Origin: Niallia sp. Man26
Lineage (GTDB): Bacteria; Bacillota; Bacilli; Bacillales; Cytobacillaceae
Assembly (NCBI RefSeq): GCF_022049065.2
Contig: NZ_CP095743.1
Location: 2,495,001-2,559,000 of the forward strand
DNA: 64,000 nt
Reading direction: 5' to 3'
Shown here: piece after piece, positions 1-7,656 of the stretch
Position numbering within the stretch: the first letter of the stretch is position 1
Layout: every line of letters starts with the position of its first letter
Notes under the pieces: model-generated
The model's input: only the letters and a program-made list of their open reading frames with translations
Database searches by the model: none
What the model was told of the DNA's origin: nothing
Program-made: the position numbers and the translations under genes

Positions 1-215
1 AAGTTGCCTGCCTGTTCCGCAAGGGGAAGCATCTCTAACAGCTTTTGAAATTCAGCTGTTTCTTCTGGCACAAAGTGTATGACTAGGATAAATATCGAGG
101 GTAGGATGACTGTCAATACCAGCGGTACAATCAACATAACGGAAAACATTTGCTTGTTACTTGTGATTCCTCGTAAATCCTTTTTTATGATGGCTCTTTG
201 CATAGCGTTGATCAT
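1..215 (-). CDS. ABC transporter permease, N-terminal part (cut by window edge)
   Basis: Only the first 71 codons are in the window. The reading starts MINAMQRAIIKKDLRG, then a long hydrophobic stretch (about residues 24-46) that reads as a first membrane segment, then an extracytoplasmic acidic stretch. This is the usual start of an ABC-2 type export permease. Its ATG overlaps the stop of the ATPase gene upstream (ATGA overlap at 212-215), so the two are translationally coupled and form one exporter. The substrate cannot be told from the visible part. Confidence 0.75.
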   Translation of the reverse strand, partial: MINAMQRAIIKKDLRGITSNKQMFSVMLIVPLVLTVILPSIFILVIHFVPEETAEFQKLLEMLPLAEQAGN

Positions 216-1132
216 TTAATGGTCTCCTTCTGCTTTTCTTTTTCAATTAAATTGAAATAGATATCCTCCAGCGAAGGACGCTTCATTGACACATGATAAA
301 CATCGCCACCTTCTTCTACGATGCTAGAGACAATATGGGGGATTTCCTCTTCCGTTTGAATATCCATTTCAAAATTCCGTTCTCCTATTTTTCGATATGA
401 CAGACTGCCGGGTAGCTTGCTGGCTTTTATCTTGACTTTCATTCCGGAAATAACCTTGGAACGAAGCTGCTCAAGACTTCCAGATGCGAGTAAAGTTCCC
501 TGATTCATCAATCCAAATGAGGTGCAAACCTCCTGCGCATAGCGCAATTGATGGGTACATAAGAATATGGTCATTCCTTTGTCACGTGCAAGACTTTGGA
601 TCAGTTTGTTGACACTTTGGGCACTTTCAGGATCAAGCCCGGAGGTAGGTTCATCTAAAAACAGGACTTTGGGTTGATGAATCAACGCACGAGCAAGGGA
701 GAGCCGTTGGCGCATACCTGTAGAATAGGTGGTTAGTTTTTTATCTTTCGCATTCGAGAGATTCAACTTTTCTAATAGAGATTCAGCGTGTCTTTCACTC
801 TGGCCAGAACTTTTGCCGAATGCAGAGGCATAAAAAATGAGGTTTTGAATCCCTGTCAAATTGTCATACATCTGCGCATGTTCCGTCACAACACCGGATA
901 GACCATGCACTTTTTCTGGATTTAGAGTCGGATCAATTCCTAACACCCGGCAGCTTCCCGCAGAAGGTGTGAGCATGCCATTCAAAACTTTGATAGTAGT
1001 GGTTTTTCCGGCACCATTCGGGCCTAAAAATCCAAAAACTTCACCTTGCTCAAGAGTGATGCTTATATTATCCACCGCCTTTTTACCCCCGGGATATATT
1101 TTTGACATATGATCTATAACAACTGCTTTCAT
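212..1132 (-). CDS. ABC transporter ATP-binding protein
   Basis: A 306-residue nucleotide-binding subunit of an ABC exporter. Walker A is GPNGAGKTT (about residues 37-45), the signature is STGMRQRLSLARAL, Walker B is VLFLDEP, followed by a switch histidine in TIFLCTHQL. The family energises export or self-protection against peptides, drugs or lipids together with the overlapping permease. The start chosen is the ATG at 1130-1132, 7 bases behind an AAGGAGG site; an in-frame TTG six bases upstream is less well placed. The C-terminal 80 residues form the accessory domain common in drug and bacteriocin exporters. The gene lies just downstream, on the same strand, of a decayed secreted-protein gene (1311-1915), which may once have been its cargo; that is inference. 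Confidence 0.9.
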   Translation of the reverse strand: MKAVVIDHMSKIYPGGKKAVDNISITLEQGEVFGFLGPNGAGKTTTIKVLNGMLTPSAGSCRVLGIDPTLNPEKVHGLSGVVTEHAQMYDNLTGIQNLIFYASAFGKSSGQSERHAESLLEKLNLSNAKDKKLTTYSTGMRQRLSLARALIHQPKVLFLDEPTSGLDPESAQSVNKLIQSLARDKGMTIFLCTHQLRYAQEVCTSFGLMNQGTLLASGSLEQLRSKVISGMKVKIKASKLPGSLSYRKIGERNFEMDIQTEEEIPHIVSSIVEEGGDVYHVSMKRPSLEDIYFNLIEKEKQKETIK

Positions 1133-1261
1133 TATCAAACCTCCTTATTTTCAATCAAAGTACTATGCTCTTAACCGTTGGTCAGATTCTTCCGGAGATT
1201 AATCCTGGGGTAGCGCTGTCTCCATTTTGATTATTGTTTTTAGCCAGCTATCAATAAGAGC

Positions 1262-1288
1262 AAAAAATCATCTCCGTGAAGATGCAAA
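1262..1288 (-). terminator. Weak hairpin plus T-run after the decayed secreted-protein gene
   Basis: On the minus strand a short stem (CATCT...AGATG) is followed by ATTTTTTG. It sits between the decayed gene and the ABC ATPase. The stem is only five pairs, so this is tentative. Confidence 0.3.
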
Positions 1289-1310
1289 AGATAAATGATA
1301 CAAAACCAAC

Positions 1311-1915
1311 TCAGTGTAATTCTCTGATAACTCTAATACTTATCCCATTCACTTCAGCGTTATATTGTCCTTGCACTGCGGATATATAATAACTTGCGGT
1401 TCTCTTGCATTCATTCACCACTCCTGAAGGCGTTCCCATCATGGAATATATTAGAGAAAGCAAAGCCTTCTCCCGAATGCCCTTTAACGTTCATAGAGGA
1501 AGTAACCACGGATTTTCCCGAACTTTCCTTACCATCTAAATCTTGATAACGTACAAAGCTTGTTTAACCCCTAGAACACCCGATGTTAAATAATGGGAAT
1601 ATTCTCTTATCCATTCACTGTCTAACTGTTCAAAAGCAGAATCTGACTCAGCTGCTTGCTTATAATAGAAATTATACCCCTCTGCCTCTTCTATCCCCTG
1701 CCACCTCTAGCTCTCCATTTGTGTTTAGCACAACTACATTCTCGTTCGAATAATTACTGATAGATGAAATGCTAGAATTAGTTTCAGCTGCATTTGTAGG
1801 TATTGCAGCAGCCTATATAATAACAATGGGTGATACTAAAGCAATAGCGATTGCCTAGAATGCTTTTCTTTTTCCCTTCTAATTTTTTAGAAATTTTAAA
1901 TACCCCTTAGAAAGT
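1311..1915 (-). pseudogene. Decayed gene for a small secreted protein
   Basis: No intact frame exists here, but coding sense is visible on the minus strand when frames are joined. The N-terminus reads as a signal peptide (KGKRKAF, stop, AIAIALVSPIVII, stop, AAAIPTNAAETNSS), interrupted by in-frame TAG codons. It continues as NVVVLNTNGELEVAG, then after a shift EGYNFYYKQAAESDSAFEQL, after another shift SFVRYQDLDGKESSGKSVV, and after a third KRTASYYISAVQGQYNAEVN, ending at TGA 1311-1313. The whole would be about 180-190 residues. I do not recognise the family. Its position directly upstream of the ABC exporter genes suggests a secreted peptide or protein whose gene was lost while the exporter stayed. 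Confidence 0.6.
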
Positions 1916-2043
1916 CAACATTGATTTAAAGCGTTTCCAATAAGTTGTGGCGGAAAAATAATTCTCAATACAAATATAACAAGTAAAAGAATAATTTTCT
2001 GCAGGACTTTTACTCTAATCTCTGAAAATGGTATTATCAGCAT
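1915..2043 (-). CDS. Possible small membrane peptide, 42 residues
   Basis: A short frame begins MLIIPFSEIRVKVLQK and continues with one strongly hydrophobic segment (IILLLVIFVLRIIF), ending NALNQC. The only upstream purine run is AAAAGG, directly before the ATG, which is a poor ribosome site. It lies in a region full of decayed genes, so it may be a remnant or chance. No family is recognised. Confidence 0.25.
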   Translation of the reverse strand: MLIIPFSEIRVKVLQKIILLLVIFVLRIIFPPQLIGNALNQC

Positions 2044-2161
2044 CCTTTTATCGTAATAGTATAGAGGTCATGAGAATTTCACTTTCAAAAACGCAAGCAG
2101 ATTTTAATCATGTCTAGTCTATCTTACATTGTAAAAACCCATCGCTTCACTAATGGAAATG

Positions 2162-2190
2162 AAAAACTCTCCAGTAGCGGAGAGTTTTTT
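2162..2190 (-). terminator. Terminator of the ankyrin gene
   Basis: Perfect stem AAAACTCTCC/GGAGAGTTTT with a short loop, immediately 3' of the ankyrin gene stop. Confidence 0.75.
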
Positions 2191-2192
2191 AT

Positions 2193-2702
2193 TTATTCTA
2201 TTTCATCTATCTTCTGCTTTAAATATTTAGCGATTTCTGTTTGCCCAAATTGTCTAGCATATTCATATGCATCCATATTCTTAATATTCTCTCCTGTATA
2301 TCTAATTGAAATATCTATTCCCTTTTCAACTAGAAACTCAGCTACATCTTTATGCCCGCCATAAATTGCTCCAAATAACGGATTTCTGTTTGCCAAGCTC
2401 ACATCTATTTCTGCACCATGCTCTATTAAATACTTCACTATTTTCAAATGCCCAGCTCCTGCTGCCAAATTTAATGAAGAAGCATCAAAGATACCACCTT
2501 TTGTATTAACATCGATTCCTTTTTGAACTAGATACTCTACTATTTCAAAATGTCCTTTCTTTGCTGCAACATGTAACCAGGTACCAAATGGTGTCATTAA
2601 GTGTAAAGATTCTGGATTATCATCTATTAAATGCTTTACTTCATTAATATCACCAATCTTTATAGCATTTCTTATCGTTTTATTTACAATTTTTTTATCC
2701 AT
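2193..2702 (-). CDS. Ankyrin-repeat protein
   Basis: A 169-residue protein made almost wholly of ankyrin repeats. Four units can be seen, at about residues 38-66, 70-98, 101-130 and 135-165, each with the helix-turn-helix pattern (for example LHVAAKKGHFEIVEYLVQKG). There is no signal peptide or membrane segment, so it is cytoplasmic and presumably binds a protein partner. An AGAAGGG ribosome site precedes the ATG. The gene is directly downstream, on the same strand, of a broken C-terminal coding fragment (2751-2905). Small ankyrin proteins are a known immunity class in polymorphic toxin loci, so an orphan immunity role is plausible but unproven. Confidence 0.85.
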   Translation of the reverse strand: MDKKIVNKTIRNAIKIGDINEVKHLIDDNPESLHLMTPFGTWLHVAAKKGHFEIVEYLVQKGIDVNTKGGIFDASSLNLAAGAGHLKIVKYLIEHGAEIDVSLANRNPLFGAIYGGHKDVAEFLVEKGIDISIRYTGENIKNMDAYEYARQFGQTEIAKYLKQKIDEIE

Positions 2703-2750
2703 AATATTAGCCCTTCTGTATTTTCTAATATCTTGTACTAGCTATGCACC

Positions 2751-2905
2751 TTAATCTTCAAGTCCTTCAACTATATCATCAAAGTCATGCCCATTTCTCC
2801 AATAGCCCTTAACCGTTTCACTATTTCCTCTAAAGCATCAAGACTCTGTTGTCCTACTTGGGCATTTGGTGCCAAGACAAGATTTCCTTCCCTATAAATG
2901 TTTTA
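2751..2905 (-). pseudogene. C-terminal remnant of a larger protein, possibly a polymorphic toxin
   Basis: Two frames joined by one frameshift read EGNLVLAPNAQVGQQSLDAL then NSETVKGYWRNGHDFDDIVE and GLED, ending at TAA 2751-2753. The upstream part of the gene is gone; a stop precedes the fragment at once. A soluble acidic tail ending directly before a small ankyrin gene resembles the toxin C-terminus / immunity arrangement of Bacillus secreted toxins. The assignment as toxin rests on position and on the look of the tail, not on a recognised catalytic motif. Confidence 0.45.
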
Positions 2906-3001
2906 ACTTTCTATATACTTTATAGTAATAGCACCCATTAATCAAAAACCAAATACTATTAGCAATCCGCATCAAGTTACTTCTTCGGTCAAAAAACATT
3001 A

Positions 3002-3029
3002 GAATGATTTTGCAAATCATTCATATTAT
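3002..3029 (+). promoter_or_regulatory. Candidate sigma-E promoter of cotJABC
   Basis: CATATTAT at 3022-3029 resembles the sigma-E -10 (CATACANT), with GAATG at 3002-3006 in place for the -35. The cotJ operon is sigma-E dependent in B. subtilis. The -35 match is partial. Confidence 0.4.
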
Positions 3030-3064
3030 TGTAAAGATATGAAAATAAAGGAGGGCTTTTTGTT

Positions 3065-3289
3065 ATGAGTCAGTTTTATAAAAAATACCACCCTTATATA
3101 AGCCCTAATGATCCTTGCCCGCCATTGAAAACAAAAGTATATTCCACCCCGCCCAATTTATATATGGGCTTTCAGCCGCCCCATTTGCCGCAATTTTCAC
3201 CAATGGAAGCACTCAAAGCAGGAACATTATGGAAAGCTTTTTATGACCCTTATTATAGTCCTTATGAAAAAAGAGAAGGTGATGCATGA
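3065..3289 (+). CDS. cotJA: Spore coat-associated protein CotJA
   Basis: A 74-residue proline- and tyrosine-rich protein ([14 protein letters not shown] at the start, [20 protein letters not shown] later) matching CotJA in length and character. It is the first gene of a three-gene coat operon made in the mother cell and has no signal peptide. CotJA is known to be needed for CotJC assembly into the inner coat. The ATG is preceded by AAAGGAGGG. The stop overlaps the start of cotJB (ATGA), so translation is coupled. Confidence 0.93.
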   Translation: MSQFYKKYHPYISPNDPCPPLKTKVYSTPPNLYMGFQPPHLPQFSPMEALKAGTLWKAFYDPYYSPYEKREGDA

Positions 3290-3549
3290 TGAAACAGCTG
3301 CCTGCAGAATATTATCAGCTTCTTGAACAGCTGCAAGCTGTTGACTTCGTACTGGTCGAATTAACACTTTATCTTGATACACATCCGAATGATCAAGATG
3401 CAATCAATCAATTTAATCATTATGTTAAAGAAAGAGAAAAGTTTAAACAGCTATATGAAAGCAGGTATGGTCCACTTCTGCAATTCGGAAACAGCTATTC
3501 AGGCAGTCCATGGGATTGGGACACAGGGCCATGGCCTTGGCAAGTATAA
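3286..3549 (+). CDS. cotJB: Spore coat protein CotJB
   Basis: An 87-residue protein with an alpha-helical, charged N-terminal two thirds ([20 protein letters not shown]) and a glycine/tryptophan-rich tail ending [13 protein letters not shown], typical of CotJB. Two adjacent ATG codons (3286 and 3289) could serve as start; both are within reach of the AGAAGG site at 3274-3279. It lies between cotJA and cotJC in a tight operon. Its biochemical role is not known beyond coat assembly. Confidence 0.93.
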   Translation: MMKQLPAEYYQLLEQLQAVDFVLVELTLYLDTHPNDQDAINQFNHYVKEREKFKQLYESRYGPLLQFGNSYSGSPWDWDTGPWPWQV

Positions 3550-3571
3550 AAATGATTGAGGGGGCATTGAT

Positions 3572-4141
3572 ATGTGGCTTTATGAAAAGAAATTGCAGTA
3601 TCCTGTTAAGGTCAGCACCTGTAATCCCATGCTGGCTAAATTTCTGATAGAGCAATACGGCGGCGCAGACGGGGAACTGGCTGCAGCACTGCGCTATTTA
3701 AATCAGCGTTATACGATACCTGATAAAGTGATTGGCCTTTTAACAGATATCGGCACAGAGGAATTTGCTCATTTAGAAATGATTGCAACAATGATCTATA
3801 AATTAACTAAAGATGCAACTCCAGACCAACTAAAAGCTGCCGGCCTCGATGCGCATTATGTCACACATGAAAAAGCGTTATTTTATCATGATGCTGCAGG
3901 TAATCCGTGGACTGCTACATATATCCAGGCTAAAGGTGACCCGATTGCGGATTTATATGAGGATATTGCTGCTGAGGAAAAGGCGCGGGCGACCTATCAA
4001 TGGATTATTAACATGAGTGATGATCCTGACTTAAATGATAGCCTGCGGTTTTTGCGGGAAAGAGAAATTATTCATTCCCAGCGGTTTAGAGAAGCGGTTG
4101 AAATTATTAAAGAAGACAGAGATCGAAAGAAAGTATTTTAG
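3572..4141 (+). CDS. cotJC: Spore coat protein CotJC, manganese catalase family
   Basis: A 189-residue ferritin-like four-helix protein of the manganese catalase family, the structural member of the CotJ complex. The dimetal-binding glutamates and histidines are visible in TEEFAHLEMIATMI and in the last helix REREIIHSQRF. The family can disproportionate hydrogen peroxide, and CotJC probably protects the spore coat. The ATG is preceded by TGAGGGGGC. The gene is the last of cotJABC and is followed by a terminator hairpin at 4149-4184. Confidence 0.94.
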   Translation: MWLYEKKLQYPVKVSTCNPMLAKFLIEQYGGADGELAAALRYLNQRYTIPDKVIGLLTDIGTEEFAHLEMIATMIYKLTKDATPDQLKAAGLDAHYVTHEKALFYHDAAGNPWTATYIQAKGDPIADLYEDIAAEEKARATYQWIINMSDDPDLNDSLRFLREREIIHSQRFREAVEIIKEDRDRKKVF

Positions 4142-4148
4142 AATATGC

Positions 4149-4184
4149 CAAAAGAGACTAAAGTACAGTATTTTAGTCTCTTTC
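4149..4184 (+). terminator. Terminator after cotJC (also faces ypbF)
   Basis: Inverted repeat AAAGAGACTAAA / TTTTAGTCTCTTT with T-rich flanks; it can serve both converging genes. Confidence 0.75.
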
Positions 4185-4185
4185 T

Positions 4186-4644
4186 CTACTTTGTTTCATG
4201 GAAAAGATTAATGTCATACTCCTGTTTCATCATATAAAAAACATGGTGACGGCCCTTCCACTCTTCTTCCTTCTTCCAAAGATCTTTAGCTTTATCGATA
4301 ATCTCACAACGAAGCTCATGATATTCCTTCTCTGCTTTATCCTTTTTTTGTTTAAGAACATTCATAAATCCGAAGGAACCAACAATCATGGCCAGTGCAT
4401 AGAGATTAAATGTTTTAGCGATAAAAATAGAAAACATGATGGCAAAGGAATGGGAGAACGGAACGGCAATATGTTTATACAGCCAGTAAGCGTAAAAAAA
4501 TCCAAAAATAATTGTCAGCCACATAACAAATAAATGCCTTGTTTTTATCATGTCAAATTTACGTTTTTTATCCACTAGCTTTTGCAGCATTTCCTTTGTC
4601 GTTTCATCTGTATTGCTGTCAAGATTTAATATCGACGATTCCAT
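4186..4644 (-). CDS. ypbF: YpbF, DUF2663 membrane protein
   Basis: A 152-residue protein with two membrane segments (about residues 38-58 and 68-92) and a charged, probably coiled C-terminal tail. It matches the YpbF family of Bacillus by length, topology and place beside ypbE-ypbD-recQ-ypbB. Function unknown. The start is the ATG at 4642-4644, set by an AAGGAGGA site; a GTG further upstream would place that site inside the gene. Confidence 0.8.
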   Translation of the reverse strand: MESSILNLDSNTDETTKEMLQKLVDKKRKFDMIKTRHLFVMWLTIIFGFFYAYWLYKHIAVPFSHSFAIMFSIFIAKTFNLYALAMIVGSFGFMNVLKQKKDKAEKEYHELRCEIIDKAKDLWKKEEEWKGRHHVFYMMKQEYDINLFHETK

Positions 4645-4710
4645 ATGCCAATCCTCCTTCCCTTTCACTATATGAAAGGAAAGGACAAGTTAGAATCATT
4701 TATTTAGCGG

Positions 4711-5532
4711 TTATTGTGGAATTTTTAATACTTGCCCAGCCAGTACATTATCACTTGTAAGCTGGTTTGCTTGCTTAATGATCTCTATTCCAGTTTTAGA
4801 GTTATAATATTTCATCGCTATTCTGTATAGTGTTTCATTAGCTGCTACAGTATGATAGATAACCGATTGTTGGGAGGCTGCTTCTGCATTTTCTGTTTCT
4901 GTTTTTTCAACCGGTTCCTGCTTTTCCACCTCAGAAGCAGCTGCCTTTTCCGCTTGGCTGTCTGCTGTGGTTTTTTCCTGTTCTGCTGCTGTTTTTTGTT
5001 TCTTTGTAGCCTCTTCTTTCTGTTGTTCTGTTTCTTGTTTCTTTGCAGCCTCTTCTTTCTGTTGTGCTGTTTCTTTCTGCTTGGCTACTTCTTTTTCTTC
5101 CTGCTCAGCACTGGCTGCTTGTTCTTTTGCGGTTTCATCAGGCTTTTCTTCTGCTTCACTGTCTTCTTTTTCTACTGTTACATTACCAGTTGCAGAACTA
5201 CTGCCCTTTTGTTCAACACCTATCTGCTCGAATTGATTGGAAGAGCTGTTCACTGAAAGCACTGTGTCAACTGAATAGCGGTTTATCATTTCATGTATGC
5301 CGAGCAATAGTACAGGCAGGGCAATAAAAGAAATAGCAAGAATCGTCATGCCTGTATACTTTTGGTTTTTCTTTTTCTTTTTTTTCTTTTTATGATGAAC
5401 AGCTCTGCGCGACGGCAGTTCTTCTGTTACTCTGCTTGGAATCGGTTGAGCTGGCTTTTCACTTTCTTCCAACCGAGAAAGCCGTTTTTTCTGCCGTTCT
5501 GCTTGAACTCTGTAAGGATCTTCTCTTGTCAT
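4711..5532 (-). CDS. ypbE: LysM-domain membrane protein YpbE
   Basis: A 273-residue protein with a basic cytoplasmic N-terminus (a lysine run at about residues 50-57), one membrane segment (about 63-84), a long E/K/Q/A-rich stalk with 13-residue tandem repeats, and a C-terminal LysM domain (about 225-273, starting YHTVAANETLYRIAMKYY). LysM binds peptidoglycan, so this is a membrane-anchored wall-binding protein. The start is the ATG at 5530-5532, six bases behind GGGAAGGG; an ATG two codons upstream touches that site. Neighbours match the B. subtilis ypb cluster. Confidence 0.85.
   Translation of the reverse strand: MTREDPYRVQAERQKKRLSRLEESEKPAQPIPSRVTEELPSRRAVHHKKKKKKKKNQKYTGMTILAISFIALPVLLLGIHEMINRYSVDTVLSVNSSSNQFEQIGVEQKGSSSATGNVTVEKEDSEAEEKPDETAKEQAASAEQEEKEVAKQKETAQQKEEAAKKQETEQQKEEATKKQKTAAEQEKTTADSQAEKAAASEVEKQEPVEKTETENAEAASQQSVIYHTVAANETLYRIAMKYYNSKTGIEIIKQANQLTSDNVLAGQVLKIPQ
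4960..5090. repeat. 39-bp imperfect tandem repeat inside ypbE
   Basis: Two to three copies of a 39-base unit (13 codons, roughly KKQETEQQKEEAT) encode the stalk between membrane segment and LysM domain. The two best copies begin near 4999 and 5038. Confidence 0.7.
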
Positions 5533-5573
5533 GAACATCCCTTCCCCCTAAACATATTTCAAACGTATTAAAA

Positions 5574-6152
5574 TTAGTCAAAAACCTTATATCTAATCAG
5601 CAAACCAAGGAAAAAGTCGATTGTAAAATGCATGATAATGGTCGCCAGTAAACTTCCTGTCCACATATATAAAAACCCAATTAAAAGACTTATAAAGATG
5701 ATGTTTACAAATAAAAACCAATTAAATAAATATCGGTAGTGGATGACTGCAAAGATAATGCTTGCTGCCAATAATCCTAAATTTGTTTGAAGGATACCGC
5801 GAAACAATATTTCTTCACTGATACTAATCACGGCAGCGATTATGGCGATATGAGCTGGATGCATATTTTGAAATATTCGTTTGTTTAGTCCGCCGTCATC
5901 ATGATACTTTTCAGGTAGATATCTCATAAATATCATATCGAGGCCAACAACCGCCGCACCTAAGGCAAAGCCGATTAAAATATGGTTCCAATTAAAGAGG
6001 CTTAAAGAAGTAAATAGATCTTCTATCTGGAATACGAATATACCTAAGCCTGCAGAAATAATTAATAATATAAATTGTGTTATATATAAGTGCTTTATAA
6101 GCTCTTTATCAGACAAAGTATTTAACAGCTGGGAATATTTTTGTTTATTCAT
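5574..6152 (-). CDS. ypbD: CPBP family intramembrane metalloprotease YpbD
   Basis: A 192-residue polytopic membrane protein of the CPBP (CAAX protease/bacteriocin-processing) family. The first motif, ISEEILFRG, carries the paired glutamates and arginine, and later histidines in FAVIHYR and IIMHFTIDF fit the second and third motifs. The family cleaves membrane peptides; the substrate here is unknown. It overlaps the end of recQ by 8 bases, so it is co-transcribed with recQ and ypbB. Confidence 0.85.
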   Translation of the reverse strand: MNKQKYSQLLNTLSDKELIKHLYITQFILLIISAGLGIFVFQIEDLFTSLSLFNWNHILIGFALGAAVVGLDMIFMRYLPEKYHDDGGLNKRIFQNMHPAHIAIIAAVISISEEILFRGILQTNLGLLAASIIFAVIHYRYLFNWFLFVNIIFISLLIGFLYMWTGSLLATIIMHFTIDFFLGLLIRYKVFD

Positions 6153-7656
6153 CGGCTTTTTCTCTTCTCTTATTTAGAATAAAAGCAAGCTGTCTTTTCC
6201 AGCCATCACCAACAAGCTCTGCCTTATCATTAATAGGCTGACCCGCATAAAACCTCTCCATATTCAAACCGCAATTATCACAGCATACGGAATTAATTGG
6301 TGCTTCTTTTTCCTGGAAATAGCTCGTCAAATAGGATCTGCGGCATTGCTTTAATAATACCCATGCAAGCATATCGTGTATGCTTTGTTTTTTAACAGCA
6401 AGCCTGTTCTTGCAAAATTCACTAAAATGGTTAAGCTTTGCTTCTATTTGCTTGCAGGTTTTTCCTTCTGGCTGAACATAGGCAGTTAGCACTCGCCATT
6501 GAGTTTCAGTGAATTGCTCCATTATCCAAGCCAGCTCTTTTTCAGCCCAATCTTCATATGTAGTATATGGAAGCAGAGACCTTCGCAGTTGATTTAACTG
6601 CAGCTCATTCGGCAGCTCCATTTCCGTGAGCTGATAAGCAAGCGTTTCGTCACCTGGCACATATAAGAGGATAGAAATACTGTTTTGACGGTCTCTGCCA
6701 GCCCTGCCGATTTCCTGTAAAAAAGACTCTACTTGTGTTGGGAAATGATAATGAATAACATAACGGATGTTCTCCTTATTAACTCCCATGCCGAATGCAC
6801 TTGTTGCACAAACGATATCAAGCTGGCCATTCAAGAACTGTTGCTGAATCAAGATGCGATCCTCTTGGGACATGCCGCCATGATAGGCATTTATTCTTTT
6901 ACCCGAGTATTGCTTAAGTTCTGCAGCGGTTTGCTCTGCCAGCTTTTTGCTTGAAAAATAAATGATGCCAGGTCCTTGCAGTGTGTTTGTCAGTTCTTCA
7001 AGCCTTTTCCTTTTTTCTATCCCACTCGATAAAATTTCTGCTGTTAAGGCAATATTGGGTCTGTCGACACTGTAAATGACTTGTTCAACAAATTCTAGAG
7101 CTAATGATGATATAATATCTTTTCGGATGGCGGGAGTGGCTGTTGCTGTAAGTGCCAATGTTAATGGATTTCCCAACTCCTTGCGCACTATCCCTAAATT
7201 TTGGTACTCTGGTCTGAAATCATAGCCCCATTGGGAAATACAATGAGCTTCATCGACAACAAATAAACCAATTTCCAGTTTTTTCAAAACATTCAATATA
7301 TAGGTTGTTCCAATCATTTCTGGGGAAATAAACACGAATTTATACTTGCGTATATTTTTAATTACATCATTTCGCTCTTGCCAGTTTAAAAAGGAATTAA
7401 TGGCAACAGCACTTTTTTCGCCATTCATTTTCATTTGTTCGACTTGATCTTGCATGAGTGACAGTAATGGCGAAATGATGATGACCGTCCCTTTCAGAAG
7501 TTTCCCAGGCAGCTGATACACCAATGATTTCCCTGTTCCAGTCGGCAGCATTGCCAATGTATGACGATTCTCCATTAATGCTGAGATTGCTTCCTTTTGT
7601 CCTGGGCGGAAAGAGGGCAGCGAAAATAATTTCATTAGGTTTTTTTCTAAATTCAA
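6145..7656 (-). CDS. recQ: RecQ-family ATP-dependent DNA helicase
   Basis: A 503-residue 3'-5' DNA helicase used in recombination and repair. Motif I is PTGTGKSLVYQLPG, motif II is DEAHCISQWGYDFRPEY, motif VI is QEIGRAGRDRQ. A RecQ-type zinc module is visible near the C-terminus (a cysteine in LLKQCRR, then VCCDNCG). There is no HRDC domain, as in the short Bacillus homologue. The start is TTG at 7654-7656, six bases behind GGGGGAGG; it overlaps the ypbB stop (TTGA), so the two genes are coupled. Confidence 0.93.
   Translation of the reverse strand: MNLEKNLMKLFSLPSFRPGQKEAISALMENRHTLAMLPTGTGKSLVYQLPGKLLKGTVIIISPLLSLMQDQVEQMKMNGEKSAVAINSFLNWQERNDVIKNIRKYKFVFISPEMIGTTYILNVLKKLEIGLFVVDEAHCISQWGYDFRPEYQNLGIVRKELGNPLTLALTATATPAIRKDIISSLALEFVEQVIYSVDRPNIALTAEILSSGIEKRKRLEELTNTLQGPGIIYFSSKKLAEQTAAELKQYSGKRINAYHGGMSQEDRILIQQQFLNGQLDIVCATSAFGMGVNKENIRYVIHYHFPTQVESFLQEIGRAGRDRQNSISILLYVPGDETLAYQLTEMELPNELQLNQLRRSLLPYTTYEDWAEKELAWIMEQFTETQWRVLTAYVQPEGKTCKQIEAKLNHFSEFCKNRLAVKKQSIHDMLAWVLLKQCRRSYLTSYFQEKEAPINSVCCDNCGLNMERFYAGQPINDKAELVGDGWKRQLAFILNKRREKADE

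Noticed and set aside
1780..1905. Stop-codon recoding (TAG readthrough) in the decayed secreted-protein gene
   Set aside because: The three TAG codons are accompanied by at least three frameshifts, which points to decay, not recoding.
4852..5327. Several plus-strand frames opposite ypbE
   Set aside because: They are rich in F, L, C and S, the antisense of the K/E/Q-rich stalk repeat, and have no ribosome sites.
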